Translations under genes and position numbers: made by a program | Origin: Paraburkholderia susongensis | Lineage (GTDB): Bacteria > Pseudomonadota > Gammaproteobacteria > Burkholderiales > Burkholderiaceae | Assembly: GCF_900177725.1 (NCBI RefSeq) | Contig: NZ_FXAT01000001.1 | Coordinates: 682,001 to 746,000 of the forward strand | Length of the DNA: 64,000 nucleotides | Direction of reading: 5' to 3' | Shown here: positions 9,419 through 17,115 of the stretch, in pieces | Layout of the letters: every line of letters starts with the position of its first letter | How positions within the stretch are numbered: position 1 is the first letter of the stretch | Notes under the pieces: model-generated | Databases searched by the model: none | Seen by the model: the letters and a program-made list of their open reading frames with translations, nothing else | Told to the model about the DNA's origin: nothing

Positions 9419-10672
9419 ATGGAAACGAGCCTCGATAAAAACGCCCTCGCCGGCGCATCCTCGCCGCCCTCATCCCCGGCCGCGCCCGCCGTCGCCAAGG
9501 CCCAGCGCACGGTGTATTCCGTGCTCGGTGCGATCAGCTTTTCGCACCTGCTCAACGACATGATCCAGTCGCTGATTCTGGCGATCTACCCGATGTTCAA
9601 GGAGAACTTCTCGCTGTCGTTCGGGCAGATCGGCCTCATCACGCTGACCTACCAGATCACGGCGTCGCTGCTGCAGCCGCTCGTCGGCAGCTACACCGAC
9701 AAGCATCCGAAACCGTACTCGCTGCCGGTCGGCATGGGCTTCACGCTCACGGGCCTGCTGCTGATGTCGGTCGCGCCGAGCTTCGGCGTGCTGCTCGTCG
9801 CCGCGGCGCTGGTCGGTTGCGGTTCGTCGGTGTTCCATCCGGAATCGTCGCGGGTCGCGCGCATGGCTTCGGGCGGCCGTCACGGCCTCGCGCAGTCGCT
9901 GTTCCAGGTCGGCGGCAACGCGGGTTCGTCGCTCGGGCCGCTGCTCGCCGCGCTGATCGTGATTCCGCACGGCCAGCGCAGTATTGCGTGGTTCTCGGCG
10001 GCGGCGCTCGTCGCGATCGTCGTGCTCACGCAGATCGGCCGCTGGTACAAGCGCCATCCGTCGGTGAAGAAGGCGCGCGGCGAGGCGGCTCACGCGATGC
10101 TGCCGCGCCGCCAGATCGCCATGGCGATGAGCGTGCTGGTTCTGCTCGTGTTCTCGAAGTACTTCTACCTCGCGAGCATCAACAGCTACTTCACGTTCTA
10201 TCTGATCGACAGGTTCCACCTGTCGGTGCAGGCCGCGCAGATCCATCTGTTCGTGTTCCTCGCGGCGGTTGCGGCGGGCACGGTGATCGGCGGGCCGATC
10301 GGCGACAAGATCGGCCGCAAATACGTGATCTGGGTGTCGATCCTCGGCGTCGCGCCGTTCACGCTGCTGCTGCCGTACGCGAACCTGTTCTGGACCGGCG
10401 TGCTGACGGTCGTGATCGGTGTGGTGCTGGCGTCGGCATTCTCGGCGATTCTCGTCTACGCGCAGGAGCTAATTCCCGGCAAGGTCGGCATGGTCGCGGG
10501 CCTCTTCTTCGGCTTCGCGTTCGGCCTCGGCGGCGTTGGCGCAGCGGTGCTCGGCCAACTCGCCGACGCGACCAGCATCGCATTCGTCTACAAGGTCTGC
10601 TCGTTCCTGCCGCTGATCGGCGTGCTGACTGTGCTGCTGCCGGACGTGGAGGGTAAGCGCGTGAAGGCGTGA
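9419..10672 (+). CDS. fsr: MFS transporter, fosmidomycin-resistance (Fsr) type
   Basis: The 417-residue protein has about 12 membrane helices after a 40-residue Ala/Pro/Ser-rich lead. Family-specific blocks are visible: SHLLNDMIQSLILAIYP near residue 42, VGCGSSVFHPESSRVAR near 140 and HGLAQSLFQVGGNAGSSLGP near 160, as in Fsr of E. coli. Members export fosmidomycin and perhaps other small anions; the natural substrate is unclear. It is a single-gene transcript ending in a strong terminator at 10711. Confidence 0.85.
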   Translation: METSLDKNALAGASSPPSSPAAPAVAKAQRTVYSVLGAISFSHLLNDMIQSLILAIYPMFKENFSLSFGQIGLITLTYQITASLLQPLVGSYTDKHPKPYSLPVGMGFTLTGLLLMSVAPSFGVLLVAAALVGCGSSVFHPESSRVARMASGGRHGLAQSLFQVGGNAGSSLGPLLAALIVIPHGQRSIAWFSAAALVAIVVLTQIGRWYKRHPSVKKARGEAAHAMLPRRQIAMAMSVLVLLVFSKYFYLASINSYFTFYLIDRFHLSVQAAQIHLFVFLAAVAAGTVIGGPIGDKIGRKYVIWVSILGVAPFTLLLPYANLFWTGVLTVVIGVVLASAFSAILVYAQELIPGKVGMVAGLFFGFAFGLGGVGAAVLGQLADATSIAFVYKVCSFLPLIGVLTVLLPDVEGKRVKA

Positions 10673-10710
10673 GTGGTTTGAGTTGATGTTGCGTGCGGAT
10701 GCATGCAGGG

Positions 10711-10739
10711 AAAGGCGCCTTGGGGCGCCTTTTTCTTTT
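10711..10739 (+). terminator. Rho-independent terminator of the fsr-like gene
   Basis: A perfect 9-bp stem (AAAGGCGCC, 10711-10719, with GGCGCCTTT, 10724-10732), a 4-base loop and a run of T follow 38 bases after the stop codon. The AT-rich accessory island begins soon after. The 255 bases from here to the hcp fragment show no other gene. Confidence 0.9.
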
Positions 10740-10994
10740 GGGGCGTCCTGCATGGGCGCACTCTTGTGGGGCTAGTCCTTCTATGGGCTGAGGAGCGTCC
10801 GTTTTAACGGCCACATTAGGCGATTTTTGTGCTTTTTATCTGCTTCGCATGATCTGCAGACAGATTTCAGAGTTATCTGACTGTATTGGGGGCAAGTCTA
10901 CTGTAGCGTTGATTTAGAAGCGGTTCTCGTTTTGGGTTTCGCCATCTACACACCGAAAGGGTGTTTTTCTAAACGTAAGAGGAAGTTGGCAAGA

Positions 10995-11084
10995 GTGGCA
11001 CAAGACATCTTTTTGAAGATTGACGGCATCACGAGCGAATCGCAAGACGCAAGAGGACCACAGTATTCTGCACTTTGCTTATAA
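10995..11084 (+). pseudogene. hcp: Truncated hcp (type VI secretion tube protein), N-terminal fragment
   Basis: From a GTG at 10995 the frame reads MAQDIFLKIDGITSESQDA, then leaves the family sequence and stops at 11082-11084 after 29 codons. The opening is the typical start of Hcp proteins, which have about 160 residues, with a first beta strand like DIFLKI and then G-I-x-G/S-E-S-x-D. A purine-rich AGAGGAAG lies upstream. The remaining 130 or so residues are missing, so the gene is a relic produced by deletion. Its stop lies 12 bases before the next gene. It suggests that the lysozyme and LprI genes downstream were orphan type VI secretion cargo. The assignment rests on 19 residues. Confidence 0.6.
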
Positions 11085-11096
11085 AGCAATAGAGAA

Positions 11097-11678
11097 ATGA
11101 GTCCGGTCATTGTTCATGCAATAGCACAAACAGATATGCCCGTCGTTCGTTCATGCTGGGACGACGATGGCCTAACCGTATCCTGTGAAGTCGAATACAT
11201 TCCTGCGCATCCACCGGAGGAACCGACACTTAGCGAGAAACTGGACCAGCAATTTAATATTGCCACACCCAGCTATATCTTAACGGGCGGCACTTTTTCG
11301 ATGATCCTTGATTCGCAGAAACGAATCAAGAATTGGGACATGTTTACAAACCCGGCTCGGTGGAATCGGGGGGCACGTCCTTTCATCGAAGCCATACCTG
11401 CGACACTCCATATTGACACAGCATTCGACGAGAATGGACGCGGCGCTGACATGGGAGAGCAGGAAGTTTTCTATGAACCGCAACGGGGTACGCTTTACAT
11501 TTCGTGGGGCGACGCAACGAACTGGTATTCCATCGGACCATCTCTCGCTCTGGGCGTAACGAGTGAGAGCCATTTCGTGCAAATACGTCTGGACGGCCTG
11601 GTCGTACCAGAACCCGAGCACAAGAATCCGGGCTTTTGGGAGAGCTTGCGCAAGCGCTTTGGCTTCGGTTCTACGTAG
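11097..11678 (+). CDS. Hypothetical protein of the hcp/lysozyme island
   Basis: A 193-residue protein that I do not recognise. It has no signal peptide or membrane segment and looks like a mixed, strand-rich soluble protein. It is acidic in the middle (EPTLSEKLDQ, DENGRGADMGE) with a basic C-terminal tail (WESLRKRFGFG). Codon and base use is AT-richer than the flanking housekeeping genes, as in the rest of the island. It starts 12 bases after the hcp relic and could be an effector or an immunity or adaptor partner, but nothing in the sequence proves it. Confidence 0.65.
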   Translation: MSPVIVHAIAQTDMPVVRSCWDDDGLTVSCEVEYIPAHPPEEPTLSEKLDQQFNIATPSYILTGGTFSMILDSQKRIKNWDMFTNPARWNRGARPFIEAIPATLHIDTAFDENGRGADMGEQEVFYEPQRGTLYISWGDATNWYSIGPSLALGVTSESHFVQIRLDGLVVPEPEHKNPGFWESLRKRFGFGST

Positions 11679-11838
11679 TTTCAAAGCTACCACGTTATGC
11701 CAAAGTGCTCAGGCGTATCGGGTCAATCATGGCCGCGACACGAACAGTCCGTGTTACGGAATCACTTTGCATTGCAACAACTCACTCTTGCCCGGCCCCG
11801 TCAATCGGAAGCACGTGTTTTTGCACGAGGAATTTACG

Positions 11839-12345
11839 ATGCAAGCCACTAGATATTTGGTCGCTTTGGCCACAGCATGCGCCATTTCCGCATTTGCCTT
11901 TAGTTCAGCCACACACGGAAAAACCGTTTATTCCGTCCCATTTGATTATAAAATATTCCCCTCGTCATCGATCTATTTCACGGGAAAGACGCCCAAAGAA
12001 ATCGACCATCTCTGCAAAACTGGCAAGCATGCTTCCAATGGCGATATCGCCGCATGCGAGCAGCGAGACTTTGAACGCCTGAACTCGGAACTGAACTTGA
12101 CATACTCGAAGCTGTTGAAGAAGACAAAAGAGACCGACGAAGAATTGAAAGCGTCCGGCGACCCTCTCGCTGAACCTGACTTCATCAGTGCACAGGACAA
12201 TTGGATAAAGTATCGCGATAGCTACTGTTACGCCTATGTCTATGCAATGGGTGAAGCATCCGCGCGTTACATTTACTTTTGGGGCTGCATGAAAGGAATC
12301 ACTCAGGACCGAATCAAGCAGTTGGAAAAATTTCTGGATGCCTAA
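11839..12345 (+). CDS. LprI/DUF1311-like periplasmic protein, candidate lysozyme inhibitor
   Basis: The 168-residue protein has an N-terminal signal peptide (about residues 1-26, ending near FSSATHG). The mature part carries the DUF1311 pattern: CEQRDFERLNSELNLTYSKL, then AQDNWIKYRDSYC and a late Cys (FWGCMKG). In LprI of Mycobacterium this domain inhibits lysozyme. The ATG at 11839 has GAGGAA upstream; the frame open before it lacks a ribosome-binding site. It lies 84 bases before the GH24 lysozyme gene, which makes a periplasmic immunity role against that enzyme likely. That role is inference from family and position. Confidence 0.75.
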   Translation: MQATRYLVALATACAISAFAFSSATHGKTVYSVPFDYKIFPSSSIYFTGKTPKEIDHLCKTGKHASNGDIAACEQRDFERLNSELNLTYSKLLKKTKETDEELKASGDPLAEPDFISAQDNWIKYRDSYCYAYVYAMGEASARYIYFWGCMKGITQDRIKQLEKFLDA

Positions 12346-12429
12346 GGAGGTAACCAACGCGGCATACCGGTCACAGGGAAACGTAGATGCACAATCGAAT
12401 CGTATTTATCTTGTCCATAAGGAGACTGA

Positions 12430-12993
12430 ATGCCTGATGCACTTGGAACAGCGGTAACAAATACGAATCCGGACTCGTACGTGGTGGTTCAATCCGGACG
12501 ACTAGGCAAACCTTGGAAGATTTCACAACAAGGGATAACTTTCATTGCAGGTTGGGAAGCCTTTATGCCGCATATGTACGACAATGACGGCGCTGGTAAT
12601 GGAGGCAATACAACTGTTGGGTATGGGCATCTGGTTCATATGGGACCAATATCTGGTGCGGCATCGGAAGCGCCTTTTCGCAATGGCATAACAATTGCCC
12701 AGGCGCGAGAATTATTGCTGCTTGATCTTGAATACCCGGAGCGTATTGTAAATAAGAAAATTCACGTCCCACTATATCAGCATGAGTACGATGCACTCGT
12801 TTGCTTTGTATACAATCTTCCAAGTGGTAATACTAGCTTGTTAAATCTTGTTAACTCCGGTCACTATGACCGTGTGCCCGCAAAATTTTCGTAATACACA
12901 TTGGCTAGCGGTATGCGTCCGCGTGGACTGGTCAAGCGTCGTCACTCAGAAGGCTATCTTTTTAAAGAGGGAAATTATGACCACAGTCATTAA
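12430..12993 (+). pseudogene. GH24 (T4-type) lysozyme interrupted by an in-frame stop
   Basis: The gene starts at ATG 12430 with AAGGAG upstream. A phage-type lysozyme fold follows, with catalytic Glu43 (GWEAF), Asp51/Asp53 (YDNDG) and Thr62 in TVGYGH, then DALVCFVYN. A TAA at 12892-12894 stops it after 154 codons. The same frame continues as YTLASGMRPRGLVKRRHSEG and then YLFKEGNYD before TAA at 12991. This is the expected C-terminal block of the family (GLVxRR, E, LF). The stop therefore replaces one residue, probably Gln (CAA), in a full-length 187-residue enzyme. There is no signal peptide, as in secretion-system cargo or holin-dependent endolysins. The restored end overlaps the next gene by 17 bases. 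Confidence 0.8.
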
Positions 12994-13429
12994 GGCCATG
13001 ATGGCTGTGATAATCGCATTGATATCTATTTCCGCGTTTGCGGATATTTTATGTGAAGAAAAGGCAAAAACGCGAAATGATTTTCTTGCCTGCACAAATG
13101 CCGACACAGAAAAAATTCTCGTTGACGCAGAGAAGCTGTATCGAGGCATCAGGAAGGTGACGCCGGGAGACAAGCAAATTGCCCTGGACAGAAATTTTGA
13201 AATCTGGAATGAGAAATTCTCATCGGACTGTTCATTAATTGGTTATTCGTTTAACGGATGGGGTGATCGCTATGCCCCTGACACGGGCTTTCAGGTTGCG
13301 GAATGTCGTTTGAAGATCGCATCGCAGGAACTCGAATTCTATAAGTGGCTGGCTTGCCCTGAAGATATGGAAACATCAAAAACTCCCAAATGTGCTGCGA
13401 TCAATAAATCACTTCGAAGAAGTCAATAA
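12977..13429 (+). CDS. Second secreted LprI-like protein, candidate immunity protein
   Basis: The 150-residue protein has a signal peptide (about residues 1-22, ending ISAFAD). The mature part has at least five Cys and a DUF1311-like layout: an N-terminal Cys/helix (LCEEKAKTRNDFLACTNADTE), a central WNEKFSSDC and a C-terminal C-x-L-K block. AGAGGGAAA precedes the ATG, which lies inside the intact-length lysozyme frame, so the two were translationally coupled. Similarity to DUF1311 is weaker than for the gene at 11839. A role as a second immunity protein is inferred from the overlap. Confidence 0.65.
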   Translation: MTTVIKAMMAVIIALISISAFADILCEEKAKTRNDFLACTNADTEKILVDAEKLYRGIRKVTPGDKQIALDRNFEIWNEKFSSDCSLIGYSFNGWGDRYAPDTGFQVAECRLKIASQELEFYKWLACPEDMETSKTPKCAAINKSLRRSQ

Positions 13430-13703
13430 AAAGGATTATGAGAGCGACGCAATGAATTTGTGCACGACATCTATTCGATCAAAATGAGTTGAACGCCCCG
13501 TTTCGGCAGGGCTCCGTAAAACCGGAGTATGCAGGCAAGCGGCACCACCACGATTAACCATACCGACTGACTGTGAGTAGTCGACCCTGAACAATTCGCG
13601 AAGATTTGTGCAATAAGCCACAGTGGCTGCAAGGGCATCGCTATTGAAGGCGTGAAGTCTGTCATCCGGGTTGCGACATGACATCACGCGCGACCTGTGA
13701 GCG

Positions 13704-13928
13704 ATGATCCGGCGACGCAGCGCGATCGAGCCAGCCATCGGGCATATGAAGGCCGACGGCAAGCTCGATCGGAATTGGCTGAAGGGCACGCTGCGCGATG
13801 TGATCCATGCGGCGTTGCGGGGAGCCGGCCATAACCTGCGGATGATCCTGCGCAAGCCGCGGTTTTTTTCCGCTCTGATTCTCGTCGCTTTGTCCGACTT
13901 CAAAACCGTTGCGTCGTCGGCACCCTGA
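13704..13928 (+). mobile_element. IS5-family transposase, C-terminal remnant
   Basis: The 74-codon frame contains RRRSAIEPAIGHMKADGKL, DRNWLKGTL and GAGHNLRMILRKPRFF. This is the end of an IS5-type DDE transposase, including the catalytic Glu region (SAIEPxIGHxK) and the R-x-x-LKG block. The N-terminal two thirds are absent; a stop lies just upstream at 13698. No terminal inverted repeats were recognised. It marks the right edge of the AT-richer island. The 270 bases before it (13430-13703) and after it (13929-14198) hold no gene I can support, apart from a weak 64-codon hydrophobic frame on the minus strand (13471-13665). Confidence 0.75.
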
Positions 13929-14198
13929 TCTCATCCGCGTGCCGAAACGAATCGCTCAGAGGCGACTCATTATTTCCTCCCGCGCCCCACTCCCACGACC
14001 TATGTCCACGCCCCAAGTCCGCGACCCAAGCCCGTAGCCCACGCGTCCACTCATGGTGAACCCGCGTTGCCCGCCCCACCCCACGTGTCTATGCTTGTGC
14101 GGACACCCGCGCCGCAACACGCGCCGCATCCGGGCGCGGAATTTGCGTAGCCTTTTCATCCGAACCCGCCCACACACGCCGCACGAGGATCGCCGCAG

Positions 14199-16103
14199 AT
14201 GACCCGCTACCGCGACTTCCACCGCCGTTCGATCGACGACCCCGAGGCTTTCTGGCGCGACGAAGCCAGACGCATTCACTGGCACACGCCGTTCGACAGA
14301 GTGCTCGACCGCTCGAATCCGCCGTTCGCGCGCTGGTTCGTCGGCGGGCGCACGAATCTCTGCCACAACGCGGTCGACCGTCATCTCGCCGAGCGCGCGC
14401 AGCAGAACGCGCTCATCTACGTGTCGACGGAAACCGGCATCGAGCGGCGCTACACGTACGCCGAGCTGCACGCGGAAATCAACCGGATGGCCGCCGTGAT
14501 GCGCTCGCTCGGCGTCAAGCGCGGCGACGTCGTGCTGATCTATCTGCCGATGATCCCCGAGGCGCTCTTCGCGATGCTCGCCTGCGCGCGGCTCGGCGCG
14601 ATTCACTCGGTCGTGTTCGGCGGTTTCGCGGCGCCCAATCTCGCGGCCCGCATCGACGACGCGAAGCCCGCGCTGATCGTCACCGCCGACGCCGGCGCGC
14701 GCGGCGGCAAGGTGATCGACTACACGCCGCTCGTCGACGAAGCGCTCGCACGCGCTGCGCACAAGACGCCGCACGTGCTGCTGATCGACCGCCAGCTCGC
14801 GCCCGAGCGCCTGAACGCGCAGTACCTCGTCGCCTACGAGCCGCTGCGCGAGCAGTTCTTCGATGCCCACGTGCCGTGCGAATGGCTCGAATCGAACGAG
14901 CCTTCGTACGTGCTGTACACCTCGGGCACGACCGGCAAGCCGAAAGGCGTGCAGCGCGACGTCGGCGGCTACGCGGTGGCGCTCGCGGCGTCGATGGAAT
15001 ACATCTTCGAGGGCAAGGCCGGCGACACGATGTTCACGGCGTCGGATGTGGGCTGGGTGGTCGGTCACAGCTACATCGTCTACGCGCCGCTGATCGCGGG
15101 CCTCACCACCGTGATGTACGAAGGCACGCCGATTCGCCCGGACGGCGGCATCTGGTGGCGGCTCGTCGAGCAGTACAGGATCAACCTGATGTTCACCGCG
15201 CCGACCGCGCTGCGCGTGCTCAAGAAACAGGACCCGGCGCTGCTCAAGGCGGCAGATCTGTCGAGCCTGCGCACACTCTTTCTCGCCGGCGAGCCGCTCG
15301 ACGAACCGACCGCCGCGTGGATCACGGGCGCGCTCAACAAGCCCGTGATCGACAACTACTGGCAGACCGAGACCGGCTGGCCGATGCTCGCGATCCCGCG
15401 CGGCGTCGAAGCGCTGCCGACCAAACTCGGTTCGCCGGGCGTGCCGTCGGCCGGGTTCAGCCTGACCCTGCGCAACGAGCTGACCGGCGAGCCGTGCGCG
15501 GTCGGCGAGAAAGGCGTGCTGACACTCGACTATCCGTTGCCGCCGGGCTGCATGTCGACGGTATGGGGCGACGACAGCCGCTTCGTCAGCACCTACTGGT
15601 CGAGTATTCCGGACCACCAGGTCTATTCGACGTTCGACTGGGGCGTGCAGGACGAGGACGGCTACGTGACGATCCTCGGCCGCACCGACGACGTCATCAA
15701 CGTCGCGGGCCACCGGCTCGGCACGCGCGAGATCGAGGAGGCGCTGTCGAGCCACGCGACCGTCGCCGAGGTGGCGGTAGTCGGCGTAACCGATACGTTA
15801 AAGGGTCAGGCGGCGATGGCCTTCGTGGTGCTGCGCGACGCGCGGCCCGATATGGACCCCAGCGAGCGCGCCCGGCTCGAAGCCGAATTGATGGCGACGG
15901 TCGACCGCCAGCTTGGCACGATCGCGCGGCCCGCGCGCGTGGTCATGGTGCAGATGCTGCCGAAGACGCGCTCCGGCAAGCTGTTGCGCCGCGCGATTGC
16001 GGCGCTCGCCGAAGGACGGGAGCCGGGCGATCTGCCGACGATCGAAGATCCAGCCGCATTGCAGCAGGTGCGCGATGCGTTGAGAGAGCGCGGGAAGTCG
16101 TGA
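14199..16103 (+). CDS. prpE: Propionate-CoA ligase
   Basis: The 634-residue enzyme is of the acetyl-CoA synthetase family and activates propionate to propionyl-CoA with ATP through an acyl-adenylate. Seen are the ACS N-terminal region, the AMP-binding P-loop YTSGTTGKPKG (about 240-250), the hinge GRTDDVINVAGHRLG (about 494) and the C-terminal catalytic Lys in TRSGKLLRR (about 592). The block VFGGFAAPNLAARIDDAKP is typical of PrpE rather than Acs. A GAGGAT ribosome-binding site precedes the ATG. It stands alone, with no prpBCD methylcitrate genes in the window. Confidence 0.9.
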   Translation: MTRYRDFHRRSIDDPEAFWRDEARRIHWHTPFDRVLDRSNPPFARWFVGGRTNLCHNAVDRHLAERAQQNALIYVSTETGIERRYTYAELHAEINRMAAVMRSLGVKRGDVVLIYLPMIPEALFAMLACARLGAIHSVVFGGFAAPNLAARIDDAKPALIVTADAGARGGKVIDYTPLVDEALARAAHKTPHVLLIDRQLAPERLNAQYLVAYEPLREQFFDAHVPCEWLESNEPSYVLYTSGTTGKPKGVQRDVGGYAVALAASMEYIFEGKAGDTMFTASDVGWVVGHSYIVYAPLIAGLTTVMYEGTPIRPDGGIWWRLVEQYRINLMFTAPTALRVLKKQDPALLKAADLSSLRTLFLAGEPLDEPTAAWITGALNKPVIDNYWQTETGWPMLAIPRGVEALPTKLGSPGVPSAGFSLTLRNELTGEPCAVGEKGVLTLDYPLPPGCMSTVWGDDSRFVSTYWSSIPDHQVYSTFDWGVQDEDGYVTILGRTDDVINVAGHRLGTREIEEALSSHATVAEVAVVGVTDTLKGQAAMAFVVLRDARPDMDPSERARLEAELMATVDRQLGTIARPARVVMVQMLPKTRSGKLLRRAIAALAEGREPGDLPTIEDPAALQQVRDALRERGKS

Positions 16104-16260
16104 ATTGCCGGCGCGTTGGGGGTGAAGCTACCGTGAGCGCGGCTAGAGCGCAAAGCGGCGGCATGCAGCCCGGGCACGGAGCGCCGGGCGCGGCCCCGCC
16201 GCCTATCAGCCAAATACCGGCCAGAAAACTCCGCAGCCAGCAAAAGCCAACCCCGCGCCG

Positions 16261-17115
16261 TCAACCCGCCGCGCCGCGCGCTTCGAGAAACCGCGCCAGA
16301 ATCGCGTTCGAATACGCGCCCGCGATCTCGGTGAGGAACGACACGAACGACGCCGGCGCGTGATCGTCTGCAGTATCGGAAATGGTGCGCACGACCGCGC
16401 ACGGCACGCCGTACTCGTAGCAGACCTGCGCGATCGCCGCGCCTTCCATCTCGACCGCGAGCGCATCGGGCAACGCCTCGCGCAGCGCGTTGACGGCCGC
16501 CGCGCTCGCGACGAACTGATCGCCGCTGACGATCAACCCGCGATGCACACGCGGCTCACGCGTGCCGAAGCGCGCCGCGCAGGCCGCGCCCTCTTCGGCG
16601 ACGAACCGCTCGCACGCGGCGGCGAGCCGCCCGGCGAGCGCCGTATCGGCGGCAAAACGCGACACGCCGAGCAGCGGCACCTCGAAGCGCGGAAACAGCG
16701 GCGACGCGTCGAGATCGTGCTGCAACAACGTCTCGGCGACGACGATATCGCCGACCCGCACCGCGCTGCCCACCCCGCCGGCGACGCCCGTGAACACGAT
16801 CGCCTCGACGTCGAATTCGTGGATCAGCGCGCTGACCGTGGCGGCCGCCGCGACCTTGCCGACGCGCGCGAGCGTAACGACGCAAGGCGCGCCGCGCACG
16901 GTGCCGACGTGATAATCGCGCTGGCCGTGCGTGATCGTGCGCACGCCGGACTCGGCGCGCATCGCTTCGATCAGGTCGCCGAGTTCCTGCGGCAACGCGG
17001 CCAGAATGCCGAGCGGCCGCGGCGAAGCAGCGGTGGTGCCTGCGGTGGCGCTGGTAGTTGCGTTCGGCGTCGTGCCCGGGGCTGCACCCGTGGCTGTAGT
17101 CATGGGCGCGCTCAT
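16261..17115 (-). CDS. mtnN: 5'-methylthioadenosine/S-adenosylhomocysteine nucleosidase
   Basis: The enzyme cleaves the glycosidic bond of methylthioadenosine and S-adenosylhomocysteine. The purine phosphorylase fold is clear: LGILAALPQELG near residue 36 (acidic catalytic residue region), TGVAGG, HRGLIVSGDQFV, AVEMEGAAIAQVC with the ribose-binding Glu, and RTISDTADD with the catalytic Asp. The first 35 residues are an Ala/Thr-rich extension not found in E. coli MtnN; a second Met at residue 5 is another possible start. Its ATG overlaps the uvrD stop codon (ATGA), so the two genes are coupled. Confidence 0.85.
   Translation of the reverse strand: MSAPMTTATGAAPGTTPNATTSATAGTTAASPRPLGILAALPQELGDLIEAMRAESGVRTITHGQRDYHVGTVRGAPCVVTLARVGKVAAAATVSALIHEFDVEAIVFTGVAGGVGSAVRVGDIVVAETLLQHDLDASPLFPRFEVPLLGVSRFAADTALAGRLAAACERFVAEEGAACAARFGTREPRVHRGLIVSGDQFVASAAAVNALREALPDALAVEMEGAAIAQVCYEYGVPCAVVRTISDTADDHAPASFVSFLTEIAGAYSNAILARFLEARGAAG

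Noticed and set aside
13471..13665. A 64-codon minus-strand frame with two hydrophobic stretches
   Set aside because: No ribosome-binding site and no relative recognised; in a relic-rich stretch next to an IS fragment it is probably chance.
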